This document shows positions 57,361 through 64,000 of a stretch of DNA of 64,000 nt, piece by piece. The DNA is from Owenia fusiformis (Eukaryota; Annelida; Polychaeta; Sabellida; Oweniidae): NCBI GenBank assembly GCA_903813345.2, contig CAIIXF020000006.1, forward strand, positions 28,651,936-28,715,935. The letters run 5' to 3'. Each line of letters opens with the position of its first letter. Positions within the stretch are counted from its first letter, which is position 1. The position numbers were made by a program, and so were the translations under genes. The notes under the pieces were generated by a model, which was not told the origin of the DNA, made no database searches, and saw only the letters and a list, made by a program, of their open reading frames with translations.

Positions 57361-58307
57361 AGGGGGGGGGGGGGGGTGTATAGAGATATTGTATATCGTA
57401 TAAGAGGCTGAAAATTTATTGTATATTGTATAAGAGGGGGCAAAATTTATCGTATATGGTATAAGAGGTGTAAAAAATATGGTATATGGTATATTAGAAA
57501 ATATATGGTATATGGTATCTAGAATTAAAAAAGGCTAATTATGAAGAAAGTGCACCCTAAAGTTCCCCATTGTGCCAACTCTCTTACTGTAACCGTGTTG
57601 GAAAAACATGGAAAAGTAGTCTCTCTAATTGGTTCCATATTCCAGGTCAATCAATACTGTAAGTTTAGAAAAAATCCTTCTCAAACTAAGAGTTTTGTGC
57701 CCTTTTCATTCAAATTTTCACAGGAGGTGTTAAATATAGTCTCAAATAAGAATCACGCCGGATGATCAGAAGAAATAAACGGAGGGGGGTAGATCTAGCT
57801 GATTTTTGGTAGAAATTTCAACAAATCTTGAAGATTAATTTTTTCAAGAGAAAGTTTACAATTGAATGGCTAAATGAATAGACGCACTGGACGGGGGAAT
57901 ATGTTAGGTCTTCTTGGATTTTTTGAACTGTGGAGTTCTAAAATAAAAGATCTATTAAAAAAGTGCAGCGTCGACAACGTGCAAATGTCAATTTTTTGCT
58001 ATAAATCAACCAACAGGGGTCTACACGACCTGTAATGAATACTTGTAAGTGAAGTAATTATCACAAAACTATTGTCATCATTGTTTTGTAAAACACGTTA
58101 CCGTACGTTATATAAAAAGTATACGAACGTTATTAAAATTGAACGGAGGGGGAGTAATGTGTCTATAAGACATATGAAAACTTCCATTAACTCCATATGT
58201 CCCCATTTTTCACTTTTCAGAGTTGTAATATCAAGTTACTGAGTAAGTGAGTTCATTTTTCAAGTACACGAATTTGTGGAAATTTCTTCCACCTTAAAGA
58301 CATATTA
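57361..58307. repeat. ~940-bp repeat, copy 2 (partner at 44061-45003)
   Basis: Same block order as copy 1 with small indels, ending at ACCTTAAAGACATATT. A further stretch at about 58312-58520 is inverted relative to 57960-58150. Confidence 0.82.
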
Positions 58308-58686
58308 CTCCACCCCCCCCCCTCCGTTCACTCCCCCCTCCATTCAATTATTCGATTATTTTTTATCTATCATTTGGAAAATTATTTTAAAAAACCGGCA
58401 AAGAATTTTGTGATAAAAACATTGCTTATATATTTATTACAGGTCGTACAGACCATTGTTGCTTGATTTATAGCAAAAACATTGGCATTTGCACGTTGGC
58501 GACGTTGACTCATCTTAACTTTCATGAAAAATATGGTCACTATGGCTACTCGTGTTTCGGGGTATGTGGGATAAATCATTAAAATATTTGAGTATAAAGT
58601 GTTCATACAGCGCATGTTTTAATACAAGCATCACAATGCTAATATAGCATAATATAGCAAACGGTTTTTATTTAGTCTTCAAACTG

Positions 58687-59319
58687 TCATATGTTTGATT
58701 TCGGCTATTTATTGGGGATTTGAACAGGTGCATATGTTAGGCCAATGCATTTACTCCAGATCAAGCGCTCCTCGAGGTAATAAAATAATTTGGACTTTGA
58801 GACAGGGAAGGTTTTTCTGAAATGTTGTCCTGATTTTTAGCCCTTTCCACATATGTTTTTTCAATGTTTGATGCACCAATATGTTGCACTTTGAGATACA
58901 GTTTTGAGACACAGTTAACCTCTAAAATATGATTTATTTGGGATAAAGTGGAAAACAGTACATGTATTTCCCATGTTATTTTACCATAGGGAAAACTCAT
59001 GTGATCCATTGTTTTCAGCTAAATTTTGGTCATTCAAAATTGATATCTTTAAAACCCCTGCATGAATCATATTTTCATTCAAAACGCAACAGAGTGATCG
59101 ATGCAACAAACATTGAAAAACAGGTGTGGAAAGGGCTGGAAATCAGGACAACATTACAGAAAAAACATGTTGATGGGGTGCAAATTTGCACCTTCCCTGA
59201 CTTAAAGTCCAAATCATTTTTTAATTTCTATGATTGCTTGTCCTGGAGTTAATGCGTTGGCCTAACATATGCACCTGTTCAAATCCTCAGAAAATAGCCA
59301 AAATCCAATATATGACTGA
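58687..59319. repeat. Foldback element, ~630 bp
   Basis: GGATTTGAACAGGTGCATAT and ATATGCACCTGTTCAAATCC are exact inverted repeats at 58716 and 59267. Complementarity extends on both sides (TTAGGCCAATGC / GCGTTGGCCTAA). A diverged relative lies at about 14998-15300 in the insulin intron. Confidence 0.78.
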
Positions 59320-60476
59320 AATCTGTTGCGATACCGTCTGTGGTCCTTTAAAAGAAAGTTATTTCTAGTTGCATAGAGTAGTTTTCATTCTCATCAATAC
59401 ATCTTTGCCTTGAAATCATTCGTGAAACATGCGGTTTGAACTTTATGGAAATTTGCTTTATTTTGACACACCTTTGTTTAACTTATACTGTCTTTAAGGC
59501 TGCCTTATCTGAAACCCCGAAGTGTCTCTTGTTTCAAATGTTTAAACAATCAAGTCTCGTCTTGCCTTTATCTTAAACTCTAATTTCCAGACTCGAGTCC
59601 AATCAAAAATGTATTATCTACATGGAAGTTTGTGAAGTCCTTTATTTCTGAAACTGTTTTCAATACTTAATATTTTCAGGTAACTGCTTTACAAAATTAT
59701 TGTGCATTGTGAATCTTCATTACCTATCTGATACATATTTTCCTCAGCAAACTTTATTTTCATAGAACACATGATGAATCTTTTATTCCACATTCTCAAT
59801 TTTGCATCGCTTATGTTTCAAGGATTTTTTCCCCTGGCTCACTATGAAGGATTCCATTGACATTAAAATATGTCATGGGAAAGTAGGTCATAAGAAAGAG
59901 GAACACTGAGTTCCACCCATTCCAATGATGCAGGTTTTGTGCTGATTTTGAATATCTTTATGGTACTTTTACAGGTAATGGGCTAATGGCTTTAGCAAAT
60001 TGCAGAAATGTTAAAGTTACTTTTTTGGTCAAAGTAGGTTGTGAAATCACTAAAGATAAGTCATGAATCTTATATCATAAATGTGTTTTAAATCAACTTG
60101 TTTACCTGAAAATGGTCACAGCTTTTCTGAACATGCGGATGCACCCGAATGGTGTCTTATTCATAATGTAATAAATGAAATCATTGTGGTATGTATGTGG
60201 AGTCTATTTCCCTTATAATAATACATTTACTTTAGTACATGGATTCTCTCCTAATATTATTTCCTTATAAATATCCAAACTTTAATCAAAAGCAGTTTCA
60301 AAATTATCGTATATTGTATTTCACCTAAAATATCGTATATGGTATAAGAGCTGTGAAAAATATTGTATATGGTATAAAAGGGGTAAAAAAATATTGTATA
60401 TGGTATAAGAGAGCTAAAAAATATTGTATATGCATTTCCAAGACCCTCTATACACCCCCCCCCCCACTTCATGCAC

Positions 60477-61132
60477 TGGTCTATTTTGAAATGCTTTCTG
60501 ATTGGTCAAACGTCATATGTTTAAAGAACAACAAGTCATCGTGGATGCTGAATTTTAAAAGTGTAATGGATAAATTAGAGGTAGTATCATTTTCAGGAGA
60601 TACTCCCAGCAATATCAATAATACTTTAGATGTAAAAGAATATACTATTGACGCATCCGAAGTTGTTTGTAAATCAAAAATTAGTTTTGAAGATTATTGG
60701 CGAAATCAATTGAATTCCGACCAATGTCGCAAACTGAATACATACAAAATATTTAAAAGCAATTTCAGGTTCGAACCATATTTAGATTCAATTTCAAATG
60801 GGCATTTACGACGAAGTCTAACAAAGTTTCGTATCAGTAACCACAAATTAAAAATAGAAACGGGTAGATACGAACGCCCAAAATTAAAGATCGATGAAAG
60901 AATTTGCGAGGTTTGCAATTTAATAGAAAACGAAAAACACATAATGCGTTCATGTAAAAAATACAGTATATATAGAAAGCAAATGCTCGATAAACTTGTA
61001 TCACACAGCAACCCAATTAAACACCTTTTCAACATGGAGGACGATTCACTTTTTTTCCAATATTGTATGTCTTGTGAAAATAAAGAAATTGAAATTGTAG
61101 CAGAATTTATTCATAAATGTAATATAACATAG
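60477..61132 (+). pseudogene. C-terminal end of a LINE reverse transcriptase protein (5'-truncated)
   Basis: The frame reads RKLNTYKIFKSNFRFEPYLD, then HLRRSLTKFRISNHKLKIET and a CEVC..H..C zinc finger (C-x2-C-x7-H-x4-C) before a stop at 61132. This is the C-terminal tail common to many non-LTR elements of marine invertebrates (L.TY..FK, LR..L..FR.S.H.L.IE.GR). The RT core is missing, its place taken by the 57354-60476 element. The first 40 codons of the open frame belong to that element and are not LINE sequence. Confidence 0.75.
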
Positions 61133-61377
61133 AAGGGTGTGATATATGACATAAACAATGGACGCGTATCACAATCACCATTCATGTGCTTATCCATGAT
61201 GCATATTTATTTGTTCATTTATTTACTTATTTATTTATTATGAAGTGTTAATTTTGTGTGTTGTTATATGTACTGTTTTCTGTTGTATTGATATATTGTA
61301 AAATTAGTGTTTACTTTGTGTACACTTAACCTTTTATGGGTATGAATGTGTAATAAAGTTCATAAATCTAAATCTAT
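61133..61377 (+). other. 3' untranslated end of the truncated LINE
   Basis: AT-rich tail with TTATTTATTTA runs and AATAAAG at about 61351, ending in the short repeat AATCTAAATCT. Such simple tails are the usual end of RTE/CR1-like LINEs. Confidence 0.55.
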
Positions 61378-61783
61378 GTGGGTGGGTCTGTTTCAAAGTT
61401 GATTGACAGATGAAACTGCAATAAATTTTACCGGTAAAACTTAAAAAAAAACATTATTTGTCTTTGTTTTGATCCAATATATCGGTAAAACTTTGAAATC
61501 GTTAGAGACGGGGAATTAAGGTATGTCTTTTTGAAGATACTAGATCATGTTCTATTCCTCTGTTTAGCCAAAATCGGCGACAGCTTGCTTCAGTTTTGAG
61601 TTGAAGGAAAACGAAAGTCTTCCTGCCCGATCAACATATCCAGAAGTGAGCACTTCCTGGTCAAATCGAATTGTAATTAGACAAGGTAGCGATAATTTAT
61701 TGCTATATTTTTGAGTTACAAACATAATCTTATTGTATAACCAGTATCCGAGAGAAATATGGTGTCGATAACCTACATTTTAG

Positions 61784-62094
61784 ACCAAGGAGGATTGGCT
61801 CCCAGAGTGCACCACCGATATTCTGTCCCATATATGGGTATGTCGTAATACAAAATTCGAATTCAAACAGCCGCCATTTTGTTCACTTCAACATTTAAAT
61901 CGTGAATTTTGGTCTTATTTCCAAACGAAAAATTCCAAAACTCACAAGAAATGATCGAGATATTGGTTCGAATCTTTTGAACTGTTTATTTTGAATTTAT
62001 AGTCGGTTTTAATTTCAGAAAATAACGACATTTCGACGTTTTCATTGTTGGAAAATATCGAGTTTCGATCCTGGGAGCCAATCCTTGATTTTAG
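61784..62094. repeat. Inverted-end repeat (CCAAGGAGGATTGGCTCCCAG family), copy 1
   Basis: CAAGGAGGATTGGCTCCCAG and CTGGGAGCCAATCCTTG bound about 310 bases. A second, shorter family member lies at 63775-63910. Confidence 0.65.
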
Positions 62095-62423
62095 ACTTGA
62101 AATCAGGTTCAAAAAGTGAAAGCAATTGGTCCCAGGTAAGACTGCCCGATCAACATTATTATCAATTATAAGGCTGAAGAAGGGTGATGTTCAAAATTAC
62201 CAACTATGTTTCCATTGAAAGAGTACGTACAAAACAGTTTCCGATTAGGTAGATTAAATCCTATGGGGAGCTCAAGTTGGAACTATACATAATCATTTAG
62301 AAAACTGGACTGGGAAATCAGAGGTCGAAGGGTTTTTTCAGAAAAATATGTTCCAAAAATTCTTGACACCCAGTAAGTCGTAGGGTCGAAGGGTCATAGG
62401 TCGAAGGGTTTTTAGTACATTCC

Positions 62424-62435
62424 CTTCTGACACCA
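62424..62435 (-). promoter_or_regulatory. Primer-binding site of the gypsy element (5' part)
   Basis: On the minus strand TGGTGTCAGAAG follows the 5' LTR directly, a standard tRNA primer-binding start. The 5.6-kb insertion interrupts it after 12 bases and the remainder lies just left of 56797. Which tRNA it matches was not checked. Confidence 0.7.
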
Positions 62436-62572
62436 TGTTATGATATGTTATGGTCCATTAAATGACAGACAAACAGAAGTTAGGTAGACATATTTATTGT
62501 AAGTACCCGGATGAAGATACTGAACGAAATACTTTTAGTATACATAAACCCCGGGGATATAATATCATGACA
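62436..62572 (-). repeat. 5' LTR of the gypsy element
   Basis: 137 bases, apparently identical to 50813-50949, with the promoter expected on the minus strand. Followed on the plus side by the target duplication ACATT. Confidence 0.92.
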
Positions 62573-62625
62573 ACATTCACGTGATACCCTTAAAAAACAA
62601 ATGCGCCACCTTTTTGCGACACGTC

Positions 62626-64000
62626 AAATTTATACAGTGAAGCAAATCGACCGAGAACATCTCTAAAAAGAAAACTTCGCTACTTGAACAATAAAAACCG
62701 GTCCTGGGCCGTCGCGAGTGGAAGGGGGGGGGGGGGCGTCGAGAGCAACGCCATGGCCAAAATTATTTAAAAAACATTTGGAGTTTTTCACCATTCTGAG
62801 AATTATTTAAGTGATTTTGGTTATTTTTGGTTCAAATATGTTAAAAGTGAATCATGCCTACGGGCCTGCAGATCTGCTATAGATTTATCGCGATAACTAT
62901 AGATAATGGGGAACATTGAATAGATGTTGATGAGTGAAGCGCTGATCTTACGATCAGAAACGAGTGTTTATTATCCCAGTGAATATATCATTAATTTGTG
63001 ATTTTTTGTTTTCAAAGTGCTGCTTAAGATAAACAGATTGATTTGGAACACATGGAATAGACAAATGATATCCATTCAACCAATAAATAGGTAATAAATT
63101 GGAGAATTTCACGCATGTTGCCAAGAAAGCCAAAGACCCACTCACGACTACATTGTCGCAAACCGGAAGTTAAATTTGTGCTTCGGTAAGAAAATATTTC
63201 AAAATGTAACATTTTCATTTTTCTTATCTATGTTAACCCATTGAAATCTCATTTTATATTAACGAACTAGTTTAGATACTACACCATTCATTATATGTTG
63301 AAATGAGATCGATTTTGCATTGGAAATGCTCAAATTTGAAACAAATCAAAGCATCACTTCACAGCAAATTCGAAAATTATTGAAACTTGTTTTTTAGTTG
63401 TATCCATGTTTCATTATTTGTTAGCCTACAGTTATGGCTATGATATAGATCTAGATGACCAATGAAAGCACGAGTGCTATACCACAATTCTTCTAGGTCA
63501 TTGTAGAAATAGAGATTAGTGTTGAAAGCTGAGAAATGTGAGTTGGTGAGCAACATACATGTAAAGTGGGGGACAAAAATAAATCTCAACCCTCAAAAGT
63601 TGTCACAATGAGCTAAATTCTAAGTTTCATGTCTCAAACTCTCCAAAGTGGTAGAAAAATAATTCCCATCCACTTTAAGTAGCACAATAAATGAATCCAA
63701 AGCCTCATACCTGCAAATGATGGATAAATCCCTACCAAATCGGACTAATGTTTTCATGAATCGCCATGTTTGTGATCCAAGGAGGATTGACTCCCAGAAT
63801 GCAACATCAAGTAACCTTATTTATTCGTGACGTATTTCAAAACGGCGGAATGGCATTTTGAAAGCTGACACGTGTCATGTTGCATTCTGGGAGCCAACCC
63901 ACATTGCGGCGTAATCTGGCTCCAAAATCACCTCAACATTTGAAGAGTCGGCATTAACATGTGAATTCCACATCAAATTTTTAAGTTCTTATTTGTCATT
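62626..64000. other. Right-hand flank; no gene seen
   Basis: Holds a degraded CCCGTAGCC-family relic (about 62706-62867: GGCCGTCGCGAGTGG, G run, end CCTACGGGCC) and a hairpin at 63775-63910. The hairpin ends are CCAAGGAGGATTGACTCCCA and TTGCATTCTGGGAGCCAACC. Short frames on the minus strand have no recognisable domain. Confidence 0.5.

Larger units (their letters stand above)
57354..60476. mobile_element. ~3.1-kb element with G-tract/GTGTATAGAG ends, nested
   Basis: The left end is a G run then GTGTATAGAG; the right end is CTCTATACAC then a C run. They are flanked by CACTTCA on both sides (57354-57360 and about 60470-60476), a likely 7-bp target duplication. GTATATGGTATAAGAGG units sit at both ends in inverted orientation. 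The first ~940 bases match 44061-45003. No coding content seen. Confidence 0.65.
56806..62423. mobile_element. 5.6-kb TIR element inserted in the gypsy primer-binding region
   Basis: The ends GGAATGTACTAAAAACCCTT and AAGGGTTTTTAGTACATTCC are perfect inverted repeats that continue imperfectly for over 100 bases. That includes a mariner-like CAGGGTGTCAAGAATTTTTG. A 9-bp target duplication CTTCTGACA (56797-56805 and 62424-62432) proves insertion. The interior is a patchwork: a 57354-60476 element, a foldback, a LINE 3' end and unidentified DNA. No transposase was recognised. Confidence 0.82.
50813..62572 (-). mobile_element. Ty3/gypsy LTR retrotransposon (Mag-like), with two nested insertions
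   Basis: The element is bounded by 137-bp LTRs that start TG and end CA and flanked by the 5-bp duplication ACATT (50808-50812 and 62573-62577). Genes run on the minus strand in the order gag, protease, RT, RNase H, integrase. Without the inserts at 54258-55453 and 56806-62423 it would be about 4.9 kb. Short LTRs and gag-pol in one frame resemble the Mag/SURL group. It sits inside copy 2 of the GACGTGTCGC element. Confidence 0.9.
19133..62625. mobile_element. GACGTGTCGC-family element, copy 2, split by nested insertions
   Basis: One end lies at 19133 (GACGTGTCGCAAAAAGGTCG) and the opposite end at 62625 (ACCTTTTTGCGACACGTC). Read on the minus strand, fragments 62625-62578, 50807-50681, 49069-48421 and 19246-19133 line up in order with the 876-bp copy at 6617-7492. 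The gaps between them are the gypsy element, the 1.6-kb palindrome-rich element and the 29-kb block. The 19133 end has a partly duplicated TIR and a 22-base insert. The 8 bases outside each end (AAATCAAT and AAATTTAT) agree at 6 positions, a weak target duplication. Confidence 0.6.

Noticed and set aside
44061-58307. Reading 44061 and 57361 as LTRs of one large retroelement
   Set aside because: They lie inside different TIR elements, lack TG/CA ends and target duplications, and the coding region between does not fit.

Overview
This is eukaryotic, AT-rich animal DNA with large introns and very dense mobile elements. A lophotrochozoan (mollusc, annelid or brachiopod type) is the best guess. The main reason is a split insulin-like peptide gene whose B and A chains each carry an extra cysteine, as in molluscan insulin-related peptides. 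Nothing prokaryotic was seen.

Host genes, all on the minus strand. (1) 5447-5637: first coding exon of an SPX-domain protein. (2) An insulin-like peptide precursor, exon 1 at 17431-17674 and exon 2 at 11134-11309, joined by a phase-1 intron of about 6.1 kb. (3) 24497-28608: six consecutive exons of a secreted or cell-surface protein (unrecognised 304-residue module, EGF, TSP1, Sushi, Sushi, cysteine-rich tail). All introns are phase 1. (4) 31464-32876: an intact intronless 12-TM major facilitator transporter of the Nodulin-like/NFD4 type.

Mobile DNA. 0-8.6 kb: a Crypton-type fragment between two hairpin elements, a 1.66-kb TIR element, a TIR element with long G/C tracts and internal tandem repeats, and a complete 876-bp element with GACGTGTCGC ends. 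11-17 kb: the insulin intron holds several MITEs. From 19133 to 62625 a second GACGTGTCGC element appears to have been opened by three successive kinds of insertion: a 29-kb block (19247-48416) bounded by inverted copies of one CACTGG-ended TIR; a 1.6-kb element (49070-50680) full of CCGACAATTGTCGG palindromes, with a 9-bp target duplication; and a Ty3/gypsy retrotransposon (50813-62572) with apparently identical 137-bp LTRs and a 5-bp target duplication. The gypsy copy is itself split by a 1.2-kb element in pol and a 5.6-kb element in its primer-binding region. The 5.6-kb element holds further nested repeats and a LINE 3' end.

The 29-kb block carries genes (3) and (4), a LINE with intact ORF2 and a 5'-short ORF1 (three zinc knuckles plus an SGNH-esterase-like domain), a mariner relic, a LINE fragment, tandem arrays, and a 443-bp inverted duplication that copies the start of the 304-residue exon. 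If the nesting is right, host-type genes sit inside a mobile composite. That is the most unusual feature here, and it rests on sequence junctions read by eye.
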